Below are positions 50,748-59,774 of a DNA stretch of 64,000 nucleotides, piece after piece. Made by a program: the position numbers and the translations under genes. The DNA comes from an uncultured Bacteroidales bacterium (lineage in GTDB: Bacteria; Bacteroidota; Bacteroidia; Bacteroidales; Paludibacteraceae), in contig ONQO01000001.1 in the NCBI GenBank assembly GCA_900319995.1, positions 1 to 64,000 of the forward strand, written 5' to 3'. Positions within the stretch are counted from its first letter, which is position 1; every line of letters begins with the position of its first letter. The notes beneath the pieces were generated by a model, which ran no database searches, was not told the DNA's origin, and saw only the letters and a list, made by a program, of their open reading frames with translations.

Positions 50748-53552
50748 ATGGAAATCCGGACAGATAGTTTGCATAAGATCGCGTACGCGACAGACGCGAG
50801 CGTGTATCGCGAGATTCCGTATGGCGTGGCGTATCCGAAAGACGAGGATGACATAATTGCCCTCATCGCCGAAGCCCGTCGTCGCGGGACGAACCTCATC
50901 GCTCGTGCGGGCGGTACGTCTATCGCAGGACAAGTGGTCGGTAACGGCATCGTGGCCGACATCAGCCGCCACATGAACCATATACTGGAGATCAACGCCG
51001 AGGAACGATATGCATGGGTGGAACCCGGTGTGGTTCGCGACGAACTGAATATCGCCCTCAAACCGTATGGACTTTTCTTTAGTCCGGAGACCTCCACCTC
51101 CAACCGTTGTTGTATAGGCGGCATGGTAGGCAACAACTCCTGCGGCACGCACTCCTTGGTTTACGGCAGTACACGCCCGCACATATTAGAAGCGGACGGC
51201 ATCCTGTCGGACGGAAGCAAAGCGCACTTCGGAAAAGTACCAATAGACCAACTACCAAGTACCGGAACTTTGGAAGGGCGCATCTATCAGCAGTTGATTC
51301 ATTGGGCGGAGGATGAAAAAACGAGAAAACTCATCGAAGAGACCTATCCGGACAAAGAATTGACACGCCGCAGTTGCGGATACGCCATCGACGAGACCAT
51401 CGCCGATATCAACAAAGACCGCACAATCAACCTCTGCAAACTGATTGCCGGAAGCGAAGGAACACTTGCTTTTCTGACGAGAATCAAAGTGTCCTTGGAT
51501 CCGCTGCCGCCGAAAGAAGTGATGGTCGTTTGTGCGCATTGCGTCAGCCTCGATGCCGCTTTTGAAGCGAACTTGACCGCTCTGGCACAAAAGCCAACCG
51601 CTATCGAACTGATGGATGGCGAGATCCTGGAACTGAGCAAACACACGCCTTCCGTAGAACGATTCTTCGTACAAGGCGACCCTGCGGCACTCTTGATAGC
51701 CGAACTACGAAGCGACACACGCGAAGACCTCGACCAACAGGCGGAAAAGGTGGAGAAAGCCTTGTTAGCAACAGGTCTTATTACCATCTGCACACGCGTC
51801 TATGGATCCGACGTCAGCAAGGTATGGAACCTCCGCAAAGCAGGGCTCGGCATCCTTAGCGGCATGAAAGGCGACGCCAAACCGACGGGCGTGATTGAAG
51901 ATACGGCTGTCGCGCCATCCCGTTTACCTGCGTACATGAAGGACTTCCGCGAGATGCTCAAACGGCTTGGCACCTCCTGCGTTTTCTACGGACACATCAG
52001 CACGGGCGAACTCCACCTGCGGCCTATTCTCAACCTCAAGACCCAAGAAGGCAAACAACTCTTCCGAACTATAGCCCGCGAAACGACGCTTCTTGTGCGC
52101 AAACATCGCGGTACTATCAGCGGCGAACATGGCGACGGACGTTTGCGCGGCGAGTTCATCCCGCTCCAGTATGGCGAACCGACATACGAGTTGATGCGGC
52201 AAGTCAAGTACTGCTGGGACCCGGACAATATCTTCAACCCGCACAAAATAGTCGATACGCCCAAGATGGACGAGTACCTGCGTGCTGACCGTTCGAAAAC
52301 AGGAGACGACCTGCTCTGCCGCGTCGAACAATGTAATGGAGCCGGAGATTGCCGTAAGTCGCAAATCATCGGCGGAACGATGTGTCCGACCTACAAGGCG
52401 AGCCGTGACGAATTACAAACGACTCGCGCAAGAGCCAATATTTTGCGCGAATTCCTGAGCGGAGAAAAAGTAGATAGCGCCCTGGTAAAAGAAGTGCTGC
52501 TTTCTTGCCTTGCCTGCAAAGCATGCCGCAAAGAATGTCCTTCGGGCGTTGATATGACACGTCTGCGCGCAGAAGCCCTGCAAAGGATATACGATCAAGA
52601 AGGCACGCCTGTGCGCACTCTCATGGTGGCAAATAATGCAACCGTTCAGCAAATAGGTTCCTTCGTGCCGCACATTTACAATTTCTTTGCATCCAACAAG
52701 TTCACTTCCGCCATCCTCAAAAAGATAGTTGGCTTTGCGCCGGAAAGGCAAATTCCGCTGATTGGTCCAAAGTCCAAAGTCCAATGTTCAAAGCAAAAAT
52801 ACACCAAACGGGTGTACTTGTTCCTCGATGAGTTCACGCGCTATAATGAGCCCAAATTAGTTCATACATTCATACAGTTGATGAACCGTTTAGGCTATGA
52901 GGTCATTATTCCGAAACACACGGAGAGCGGTCGGGCGGCTATTTCCAAAGGCTGTCTGCGACAGGCCAAACGCTATGCGGAAAAGAACATCCGTTTACTC
53001 AAAAACCTTGTTTCCGACGAGACACCATTAGTGGGCATCGAACCTTCGTGTATCTTGTCTTTCCGTGACGAGTATCCGGATATTGTGAGCGAAGCGTATC
53101 GCACTGATGCTCAGTCACTTGCAAAGAACTGCCTACTCTTCGATGAGTTTCTGATGCGCGAAGTGAACGCTGGACGTATTACCCAAGACGCTTTCTCCGA
53201 CATGCAGGCGGAAATCTGGCTGCACGGGCATTGCCATCAGAAAGCACTTGTGGGCGTAGAAAAAACGGCGGCTCTTTTAGACCTGCCCGCCCACACCAAG
53301 GTCCATGTCATCCCTTCCGGATGTTGCGGCATGGCTGGTTCGTTCGGCTACGAGAAAGCACATTACAAAACCTCTATTTCGATCGGCGAGATGATTCTCT
53401 TTCCCGCCGTACGCGATGCTGTCAAAGACAACACCATCGAACATCCCGTTTTCATTGCCGCTCCGGGCATCTCCTGCCGCACACAAATCTTCGACGGAAC
53501 AGGCATTAACGCCTTGCATCCCATCGAGATTTTATATCGTTTGCTGCGTTAG
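50748..53552 (+). CDS. FAD-linked oxidase with Fe-S and CCG domains (YdiJ-like D-2-hydroxyacid dehydrogenase)
   Basis: A 934-residue three-part flavoenzyme. An FAD-binding_4 domain (~20-240) has ARAGGTSIAGQ and GGMVGNNSCGTHS; the FAD-oxidase C-domain has GHISTGELHLRP and SGEHGDGRLRGE. A ferredoxin-like region has CNGAGDC and CLACKACRKECPSGVD. CCG-type motifs follow near the end (GIEPSC, GHCHQKAL, SGCCGMAGSFG). The layout matches E. coli YdiJ (D-2-hydroxyglutarate) and related D-lactate dehydrogenases. Residues ~675-683 (PKSKVQCSK) are encoded by a CCAAAGTCCAAAGTCCAATG micro-repeat at the domain junction. Confidence 0.88.
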   Translation: MEIRTDSLHKIAYATDASVYREIPYGVAYPKDEDDIIALIAEARRRGTNLIARAGGTSIAGQVVGNGIVADISRHMNHILEINAEERYAWVEPGVVRDELNIALKPYGLFFSPETSTSNRCCIGGMVGNNSCGTHSLVYGSTRPHILEADGILSDGSKAHFGKVPIDQLPSTGTLEGRIYQQLIHWAEDEKTRKLIEETYPDKELTRRSCGYAIDETIADINKDRTINLCKLIAGSEGTLAFLTRIKVSLDPLPPKEVMVVCAHCVSLDAAFEANLTALAQKPTAIELMDGEILELSKHTPSVERFFVQGDPAALLIAELRSDTREDLDQQAEKVEKALLATGLITICTRVYGSDVSKVWNLRKAGLGILSGMKGDAKPTGVIEDTAVAPSRLPAYMKDFREMLKRLGTSCVFYGHISTGELHLRPILNLKTQEGKQLFRTIARETTLLVRKHRGTISGEHGDGRLRGEFIPLQYGEPTYELMRQVKYCWDPDNIFNPHKIVDTPKMDEYLRADRSKTGDDLLCRVEQCNGAGDCRKSQIIGGTMCPTYKASRDELQTTRARANILREFLSGEKVDSALVKEVLLSCLACKACRKECPSGVDMTRLRAEALQRIYDQEGTPVRTLMVANNATVQQIGSFVPHIYNFFASNKFTSAILKKIVGFAPERQIPLIGPKSKVQCSKQKYTKRVYLFLDEFTRYNEPKLVHTFIQLMNRLGYEVIIPKHTESGRAAISKGCLRQAKRYAEKNIRLLKNLVSDETPLVGIEPSCILSFRDEYPDIVSEAYRTDAQSLAKNCLLFDEFLMREVNAGRITQDAFSDMQAEIWLHGHCHQKALVGVEKTAALLDLPAHTKVHVIPSGCCGMAGSFGYEKAHYKTSISIGEMILFPAVRDAVKDNTIEHPVFIAAPGISCRTQIFDGTGINALHPIEILYRLLR

Positions 53553-53594
53553 CTTATAAAACAAGTCTGGAAAATAAAAAAAATGCATATTTTC

Positions 53595-53625
53595 TTGTGT
53601 ATGTCATTTTTTTTTACTATCTTTG
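53595..53625 (+). promoter_or_regulatory. Promoter of prfB
   Basis: TTG (53595-53597), 20 bases, TATCTTTG (53618-53625). It excludes the upstream start at 53583. Confidence 0.78.
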
Positions 53626-53657
53626 CAGCCGAATTTAAATTGGCAAATTATAGGCTT

Positions 53658-54764
53658 ATGATTACGATAGAACAATTGAAAGATGTACAGCAACGTGCAG
53701 ACAAACTGAAAGCATATCTCCAGATAGACGAAAAACGCATCCAGTTGGAGGAAGAAGAACTGCATACGCAGGCTCCGGGATTCTGGGACGACGCAAAGGC
53801 TGCAGAAGCACAAATGCGCAAAGTAAAAGGCATCAAACGCTGGATTGACGGCTACGAAGGAGTACGCGCGGCGGTAGAAGAACTGACGCTCGCTTTCGAT
53901 TATTACAAAGAGGAATTGGTGACCGAGGAAGAAGTGGATGCCGCTTATGCTAACGCACTCAAAGAGGTTGAGGACCTCGAAATGAAAAATATGCTTTCGC
54001 ACGAGGAAGACCAAATGCCAGCGGTACTCAAAATCGTTTCCGGAGCCGGTGGAACAGAGGCGCAGGACTGGGCGGAACAACTCATGCGCATGTACCAGCG
54101 CTACTGCGAGAAACACGACTACAAAGTGACCATCGAGAACCTTCAGGAAGGAGACGAAGCAGGCATCAAGACCGTGACTTTCAATATCGAAGGAGACATG
54201 GCGTACGGCTATCTCAAATCCGAGAACGGCGTCCATCGGCTCGTTCGCGTAAGCCCCTATAACGCACAAGGAAAGCGAATGACCAGTTTCGCAAGTGTCT
54301 TTGTCGTGCCGCTGATTGATGACACCATCGAGGTCGAAGTCAATCCTGCCAACCTCAGTTGGGACACTTTCCGAAGCTCCGGCGCCGGTGGACAGAACGT
54401 CAACAAAGTGGAGTCAGGAGTGCGCCTGCATTACAAGTTCGTCAACCCACTCACCAACCAACCGGACGAAATCGTGATAGAGAACACAGAGACGCGTGAC
54501 CAGCCCAAGAACCGGGAGAATGCCTTGCGACACCTCCGTTCGCAACTGTACGAACTTGAGTTGGAAAAAAGGCGTCAAGCACAGGCGAAAGTAGAAGCGG
54601 GAAAGAAGAAAATCGAATGGGGCTCACAGATCCGGTCGTATGTCTTCGATGACAGACGAGTCAAGGACCACCGGACGAATTACCAGACATCCAACGTTAA
54701 TGCCGTCATGGACGGAGACATCGACGCCTTCATCAAAGCATACTTAATGGAGTTCCCTGATTAA
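53658..54764 (+). CDS. prfB: Peptide chain release factor 2
   Basis: From ATG 53658 the protein has 368 residues. It has GAGGTEAQDWA in domain 2, the catalytic GGQ in SGAGGQNVNKVESGVRL, and C-terminal RSYVFDDRRVKDHRT. The position of the stop-codon-reading tripeptide SPF reads SPY (RVSPYNAQGKRMTSF). The gene is a single open frame, so the programmed +1 frameshift that regulates prfB in many bacteria is absent. It terminates translation at UGA and UAA. Confidence 0.95.
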   Translation: MITIEQLKDVQQRADKLKAYLQIDEKRIQLEEEELHTQAPGFWDDAKAAEAQMRKVKGIKRWIDGYEGVRAAVEELTLAFDYYKEELVTEEEVDAAYANALKEVEDLEMKNMLSHEEDQMPAVLKIVSGAGGTEAQDWAEQLMRMYQRYCEKHDYKVTIENLQEGDEAGIKTVTFNIEGDMAYGYLKSENGVHRLVRVSPYNAQGKRMTSFASVFVVPLIDDTIEVEVNPANLSWDTFRSSGAGGQNVNKVESGVRLHYKFVNPLTNQPDEIVIENTETRDQPKNRENALRHLRSQLYELELEKRRQAQAKVEAGKKKIEWGSQIRSYVFDDRRVKDHRTNYQTSNVNAVMDGDIDAFIKAYLMEFPD

Positions 54765-54798
54765 ATCGAGATAAGTACGAGAAAGAAACGAGAGAAAC

Positions 54799-54842
54799 CT
54801 AGGTGATACATAGGTTATACCTAGGTTATACATAGGTTACAT
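54799..54842 (+). repeat. Four tandem 11-base units
   Basis: Units of the form (C/A)TAGGTTATAC between prfB and the C1 peptidase gene. Confidence 0.8.
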
Positions 54843-54880
54843 AGCCTATCTTGATATACTCTAAAGATGATAATAGCATT

Positions 54881-56095
54881 ATGAAACGATTAGTAAATCT
54901 TATCACACTTGCCGCGATAGCAACGGTCGCTTTCGCGCAGACTGACACCACAGAAATAAAAAAAGATACAACGGACGGATTTCTGTTTACTACCGTGGAC
55001 AGTATAGCAATTACCCCGGTCAAGAACCAAAACAGAAGTTCGACATGCTGGTGTTTCTCAACATTGGGATTTCTGGAGTCGGAAGTACTACGCACCAAAG
55101 GTAAAGTAGTGGATTTCAGCCAGATGTACGTAGTCAGCAAAACGATGCTTGACCGTGCGAGTTACTGCGTACGTCTGTATAACGAACCACGGTTCGCTCC
55201 TGGAGGCAGCGCTTATGACGTTCTCTACTGCATGGAGCACTACGGACTTGTGCCGAAAGAAGCGATGCCGGGTATCCGGTACGGCTGGACAGAGAATGAC
55301 ACGCTACCCGTTCACAACGAACTGGATCATGTAGCGGAAGGATTCCTCAAAGGTCTGTCTGGTTTGAAAAAACTGAGCCCCGTTTGGCGCGAAGCACTAC
55401 AAGCTATATATGACACATACTTGGGCAAGTGTCCGGAGGAGTTTGTCTATGAGGGCAAGAAATATACGCCCAAATCATTTGTACAGAGTTTGGGACTGTC
55501 AAGTGATGATTATGTCTCTGTCACTTCCTTCACACATCATCCGTTCTATGAGCGGTTTGCACTCGAAGTGCCGGACAACTGGCGAATGGACCAGATGTAC
55601 AACGTGCCCTTAGAGGATCTCATGCGCATCATCGACCACGCCTTAGCTAACGGATATACACTCGCTTGGGGAGCCGATGTCAGCGAAACTGGCTTCACAC
55701 GCAAAGGCATAGGCGTCGTGCCGGACGAGGACCACGGAGCGGACATTACCGGTTCTGACATGGCTAAATGGGTGGGCATGACTGCGGACAAAAAGAAAGA
55801 GGAACTGACCAAGAAACCGTTACCGGAGAAAACCATCACTCAACAAATGCGCCAGGACGCTTTCGACAATTGGGAGACCACGGATGACCATGGTATGCAG
55901 ATTTTCGGAACGGCCAAAGACCAGAATGGTAAACGCTATTACATGGTCAAGAACTCTTGGGGAACGGTCAAATCTGACTACAAAGGTATATGGTATATTA
56001 GCGAGGCGTTCATGCAATACAAAACACTGGACATCCTTGTGCACAAGAATGCCATCCCAAAGGACATCCGCAAAAAATTAGGCTTGAAAGATTAA
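54881..56095 (+). CDS. Secreted C1B cysteine peptidase (bleomycin hydrolase/PepC-like)
   Basis: From ATG 54881 the protein has 404 residues with a signal peptide (MKRLVNLITLAAIATVAFAQ). The papain-like triad is visible: Gln and Cys in KNQNRSSTCWCFS, His in TTDDHGMQIFG and Asn in YYMVKNSWG. C1B aminopeptidases are usually cytosolic; Bacteroidota have exported versions like this one. A periplasmic role in peptide trimming is likely. Confidence 0.9.
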   Translation: MKRLVNLITLAAIATVAFAQTDTTEIKKDTTDGFLFTTVDSIAITPVKNQNRSSTCWCFSTLGFLESEVLRTKGKVVDFSQMYVVSKTMLDRASYCVRLYNEPRFAPGGSAYDVLYCMEHYGLVPKEAMPGIRYGWTENDTLPVHNELDHVAEGFLKGLSGLKKLSPVWREALQAIYDTYLGKCPEEFVYEGKKYTPKSFVQSLGLSSDDYVSVTSFTHHPFYERFALEVPDNWRMDQMYNVPLEDLMRIIDHALANGYTLAWGADVSETGFTRKGIGVVPDEDHGADITGSDMAKWVGMTADKKKEELTKKPLPEKTITQQMRQDAFDNWETTDDHGMQIFGTAKDQNGKRYYMVKNSWGTVKSDYKGIWYISEAFMQYKTLDILVHKNAIPKDIRKKLGLKD

Positions 56096-56140
56096 ACCAT
56101 GTTTAGCAAGTTTCAAAACGCATAACACGATTATTTTATT

Positions 56141-56503
56141 TTGACATTCGAAGGCATATATAAGGACAGAGGAAGCAAGTTTCTGGCGTTCGCGGAACCG
56201 ATAAAAGACGAAGAGGAAGCGAAAGCACGCATAGCTTGGTATAAGAAAAAATACCACGACGCACGACATGTGTGCTATGCTTATCGTTTGGGGCCGAACT
56301 TATGGCGTACGAAAGACGATGGCGAGCCACACGGTACCGCCGGAGCGCCTATTCTCCGCTCTATTGACGCACGAGAATTGGATAACATTCTTGTCGTTGT
56401 TGTCCGCTATTTTGGAGGCACACTACTCGGAACGGGTGGACTTATGGTCGCATACCGGGAAGCATCCAAAGCCGCTTTGGAAAAAATGAAAGAGGATAAA
56501 TGA
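56141..56503 (+). CDS. IMPACT/YigZ family protein, single-domain, TTG start
   Basis: The 120-residue protein covers the UPF0029 N-terminal domain: FEGIYKDRGSKFLAF, KYHDARHVCYAYRLG, DDGEPHGTAGAPIL and RYFGGTLLGTGGLMVAY. The C-terminal domain of ~200-residue YigZ proteins is missing. There is no ATG: an in-frame stop lies at about 56120 and the only plausible start is TTG 56141, so the first few family residues are missing as well. The molecular role of the family is not settled. Confidence 0.78.
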   Translation: MTFEGIYKDRGSKFLAFAEPIKDEEEAKARIAWYKKKYHDARHVCYAYRLGPNLWRTKDDGEPHGTAGAPILRSIDARELDNILVVVVRYFGGTLLGTGGLMVAYREASKAALEKMKEDK

Positions 56504-56531
56504 TAAAAGCTTGTAAAAGATAAATGATAAA

Positions 56532-57551
56532 ATGGCTAATGACTTTAAGGACATACGTGCATACCGTGTCGGCTGGTTGCTGGCTGTAACGGATTTCTTT
56601 ACGGTTCTTCCATTACTGCATATTTGGGCTCTTCGTACCACCAAAGGCATCCGTCTTGACTACTTGGGAGACCGCAAACAAATAGAAAAAGACATCAAAC
56701 ACGGAGCTTTCTTCATGACCAACCACCGCGACATTATTATGGATGCCGCATGGCTGTCTTATCTGCTCCGGCTACGCTATTTCATTCGTCCGTTTATGGG
56801 TGTCGGAAACAACTTGTTTGCACGGCCGTGGATTGAACATGTGATGCGATTTCTACGATGCTTTGCAGTCAAACGAGGAGCCGGAGCTCATGCTCAATTA
56901 GAGAACGCACGCCAACTATCTGCATATATCCGTCATCTGCGCAGCCAGGGCAAGTCGATTTGGCTGGCGCAACGCGAAGGCCGAGCCAAAGACAGTAACG
57001 ATCTGACGCAACCGAGTGTGCTACATATGCTAACGATGAATAACGGGCAAGAGACAAAAGAAAACGGAGACTTTTTTGAGAACGTCAAAACGCTGAATAT
57101 CTGTCCCGTAAGCATCACATACGAGTATGATCCCTGCGATTATCTCAAGGCGGCGGAAATGCAACTCAAACGCGATAATCCCCATTGGCACAAGAGCAAG
57201 AAAGACGATGTTCTTTCCATGCACACAGGAATACGAGGCAAGAAAGGACATGTGGTCTATCGCCTTACGCCAAGCATCAATCCGGAAATAGATGCTCTGT
57301 TAGAGAAACATCCGGAACTGCATGAGGCGCCTGTTCACGACCAACTGCAAAGTGTGTGCGACATCATTGATCGGCATATTCATTCGGGGTATGAGATTTA
57401 CAAACGTGGCACGGATTTTGATGCGTATATCGAAAGCCGCATCGCCATGATTGATATCCCTGGAAAGGATGACGCCTTTCTGCGCGACAAACTTTACGAA
57501 ATGTACAGGAATCCTGAAATCAACTATAACAAAGCAATGTGTAATTCGTAA
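56532..57551 (+). CDS. PlsC-like glycerol-3-phosphate/lipid acyltransferase
   Basis: A 339-residue protein with the acyltransferase block TNHRDIIMDAAW and a downstream REGRAKDSND. The spacing H-x5-D differs from the usual H-x4-D of PlsC, but this HRDIxxD form recurs in Bacteroidota acyltransferases (family knowledge). It probably acylates a lysophospholipid or similar envelope lipid on the inner face of the membrane. It ends 13 bases before coaD. Confidence 0.78.
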   Translation: MANDFKDIRAYRVGWLLAVTDFFTVLPLLHIWALRTTKGIRLDYLGDRKQIEKDIKHGAFFMTNHRDIIMDAAWLSYLLRLRYFIRPFMGVGNNLFARPWIEHVMRFLRCFAVKRGAGAHAQLENARQLSAYIRHLRSQGKSIWLAQREGRAKDSNDLTQPSVLHMLTMNNGQETKENGDFFENVKTLNICPVSITYEYDPCDYLKAAEMQLKRDNPHWHKSKKDDVLSMHTGIRGKKGHVVYRLTPSINPEIDALLEKHPELHEAPVHDQLQSVCDIIDRHIHSGYEIYKRGTDFDAYIESRIAMIDIPGKDDAFLRDKLYEMYRNPEINYNKAMCNS

Positions 57552-57564
57552 ATTTTTAATATTC

Positions 57565-58014
57565 ATGAAAAGAGCTATTTTCCCTGGGTCGTTTGACCCG
57601 TTTACTGTAGGCCACTACGATATTGTAGAACGTGGTTTGGAATTATTTGATGAGATTATCATCGGTATAGGACGCAATAGTACCAAAAAAGAAACTTTCC
57701 CGATTCGCGAACGCGAAGAAGCGATTGGCAAGATCTTCAAAGATGAGCCGCGCGTCAAAGTGGCTATATATGATTGCCTTACTGTCGATTTCGCCAAAGA
57801 GCAAGACGCACAATTCATCTTGCGAGGCATTCGTTGCGTCGAGGACTTTGAGTATGAACGCAACTTAGCGGAAGCGAACAAACAATTAGGAGGAGTGGAA
57901 ACAGTTATTCTATATACGCGCCCCATATACGCACATATTTCCTCCACTCTTGTTCGCGATTTGTATGCTTACGGAAAAGACGTAAGTGCGTTTGTGCCCA
58001 ACACGTTAAGATGA
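57565..58014 (+). CDS. coaD: Pantetheine-phosphate adenylyltransferase
   Basis: The 149-residue enzyme of coenzyme A synthesis starts MKRAIFPGSFDPFTVGH, with the nucleotidyltransferase TxGH-type motif (here TVGH), ILRGIRCVEDFEYE and the ISSTLVR motif. ATG 57565 gives the standard N-terminus. It makes dephospho-CoA from 4'-phosphopantetheine and ATP. Confidence 0.95.
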   Translation: MKRAIFPGSFDPFTVGHYDIVERGLELFDEIIIGIGRNSTKKETFPIREREEAIGKIFKDEPRVKVAIYDCLTVDFAKEQDAQFILRGIRCVEDFEYERNLAEANKQLGGVETVILYTRPIYAHISSTLVRDLYAYGKDVSAFVPNTLR

Positions 58015-58039
58015 AAAGGTTTAAAATGATAGGTTTTAA

Positions 58040-59683
58040 ATGATAGGCAAAAAGATATATTGTCAATTGACAGGACTTGCCGTCCTTTCAATTTTCTGCT
58101 TTCAAAGTTCAGTTATTCACGCTCAGGAACGACAGAACACCTCGCGCGCGGATGAGTGTATTACTATTTTCAATGACATATTGCGTCAAGTGGATGTGAA
58201 CTATGTGGATACGCTCAATTACGAGGGTTTAACCGAGACTGCCATCAATGCCATGCTTCGCGAAATAGACCCTTACACGGTTTATTATCCGAAAAAGAAC
58301 GACCGAGATCTGCGCATGCTGACCACGGGCAAGTATGGCGGAATAGGCAGTATTATACAACAGCGTCCACGCCCGGAAGCAAGAGGCAAAAAGGCAAAAG
58401 TGGATAAAGATTCCCTTTGGACTTATGCGGTGAACCCGTATGAAGGTAAACCGGCTCAGCGCGCCGGAGTACAAGCCGGAGACCGTATCCTGTCTGTCGA
58501 TGGCAAAAGCACGGCAGGACTGAGCGTAAGCGAGGTCAGCAACAACCTGCGCGGAGTACCAGGTACCACCGTAGTGCTTGAATTGGAGCGGGAAGGGGTC
58601 GCTAAACCGTTCAAAGTGTCCATCGTGCGCGAAGATATACATTTGGATGCGGTCAGCTATTATACGGTACTCACAGCAGATACCCTGCCGGAGCCTGTGG
58701 CATATATCGCTTTGAGCGAGTTCACAGAGGGATCAGCACAGGCGTTCAGCAATGCCTTGGACGACTTATATTACAACCAAGGAGCACGCAAACTGATCAT
58801 CGACTTGCGGGGCAACGGAGGAGGTATTGTGGACGAGGCGATACAGATTGTGAATCTGTTTGTGGACAGAGACCAGACAGTAGTCGAGACTCGCGGCAAA
58901 ACCAGCCAAAGCAACCGTGTCTATAAAACCCGGAACAACCCGCGATACAAAGACCTGCCTATTGTGGTATTGGTGGACAAACACTCTGCCTCCGCAAGCG
59001 AGATCGTATCCGGCGCACTCCAGGACCTCGGACGAGCCAAACTGATTGGACAGAGAACATTTGGAAAAGGATTGGTACAGAACGTACGCCCTGTCGCTTA
59101 CGGAGGACATATTAAAGTGACGACCAGCAAGTATTACTTGCCTTCCGGACGTTGCATACAAGCGATAGATTACAGCGAGCGACAAAAAGGACATGAACTG
59201 AAAAAAGACACAGCCGGAGGCATCCTGCCGGACATCGTGTTATCGGATTCATCGAAAGTGGATATCAGTTATTCGCTGTATATCAACCATTATTTCTTTG
59301 ACTACGCTACGCGTTACCATCGCCTTCATGACTCTATCGCTACGCCGCTTGCATTCGAACTGACAGACGATGAGATAGAAGAATTCTGCAAGTTTCTGGA
59401 TGAACGGAAATTCAAGTATGAAACAGAGACAAGCAAGTTCTATACCGACATGATCAAAATGGCGAGAATCGAAGATATTGACTCTACCACGCTCGCCTCA
59501 TTAGAAGCGCTGGAGCCGATGCTCACACCGAACTACCAGGAAGCTGTGATGAGAAACAAAGAGGAGATAAAGCAACTGTTAGGTTCCGAAATCGTGCTAC
59601 GCTATTTCTACCAGAAAGGTCAAGCAGCTTACAATCTCCGTTTCGATAAAGAACTAAAACGGGCATTACAGGAATTGAAGTAA
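58040..59683 (+). CDS. S41-family C-terminal processing peptidase
   Basis: A 547-residue protein with a signal peptide or anchor (~10-30), a PDZ domain (~115-195; NPYEGKPAQRAGVQAGDRIL) and the tail-specific protease domain. The catalytic Ser is in SASASEIVSGAL and the catalytic Lys in RTFGKGLVQ. It degrades or trims periplasmic proteins from the C-terminus. A ~150-residue helical C-terminal extension follows. Confidence 0.92.
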   Translation: MIGKKIYCQLTGLAVLSIFCFQSSVIHAQERQNTSRADECITIFNDILRQVDVNYVDTLNYEGLTETAINAMLREIDPYTVYYPKKNDRDLRMLTTGKYGGIGSIIQQRPRPEARGKKAKVDKDSLWTYAVNPYEGKPAQRAGVQAGDRILSVDGKSTAGLSVSEVSNNLRGVPGTTVVLELEREGVAKPFKVSIVREDIHLDAVSYYTVLTADTLPEPVAYIALSEFTEGSAQAFSNALDDLYYNQGARKLIIDLRGNGGGIVDEAIQIVNLFVDRDQTVVETRGKTSQSNRVYKTRNNPRYKDLPIVVLVDKHSASASEIVSGALQDLGRAKLIGQRTFGKGLVQNVRPVAYGGHIKVTTSKYYLPSGRCIQAIDYSERQKGHELKKDTAGGILPDIVLSDSSKVDISYSLYINHYFFDYATRYHRLHDSIATPLAFELTDDEIEEFCKFLDERKFKYETETSKFYTDMIKMARIEDIDSTTLASLEALEPMLTPNYQEAVMRNKEEIKQLLGSEIVLRYFYQKGQAAYNLRFDKELKRALQELK

Positions 59684-59718
59684 ATCCAAACTCTATCCCA
59701 AAGAATGACATTTACAAC

Positions 59719-59750
59719 AAAGGCACTCACACTTGTGAATGCCTTTGCTT
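59719..59750. terminator. Bidirectional terminator between convergent genes
   Basis: AAAGGCACTCA (59719-59729) pairs with TGAATGCCTTT (59736-59746) with one mismatch, loop CACTTG, followed by GCTTTCT. Confidence 0.75.
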
Positions 59751-59774
59751 TCTATTGTAAATGATCCTTTACGC

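Noticed and set aside
53658..53760. Programmed +1 frameshift in prfB.
   Set aside because: No in-frame UGA interrupts the gene; it is a single open frame from the chosen start.
54799..54842. Tandem TAGGTTATAC units considered as a CRISPR array or operator.
   Set aside because: Units are contiguous with no spacers and no cas genes are near; a simple tandem repeat is sufficient.
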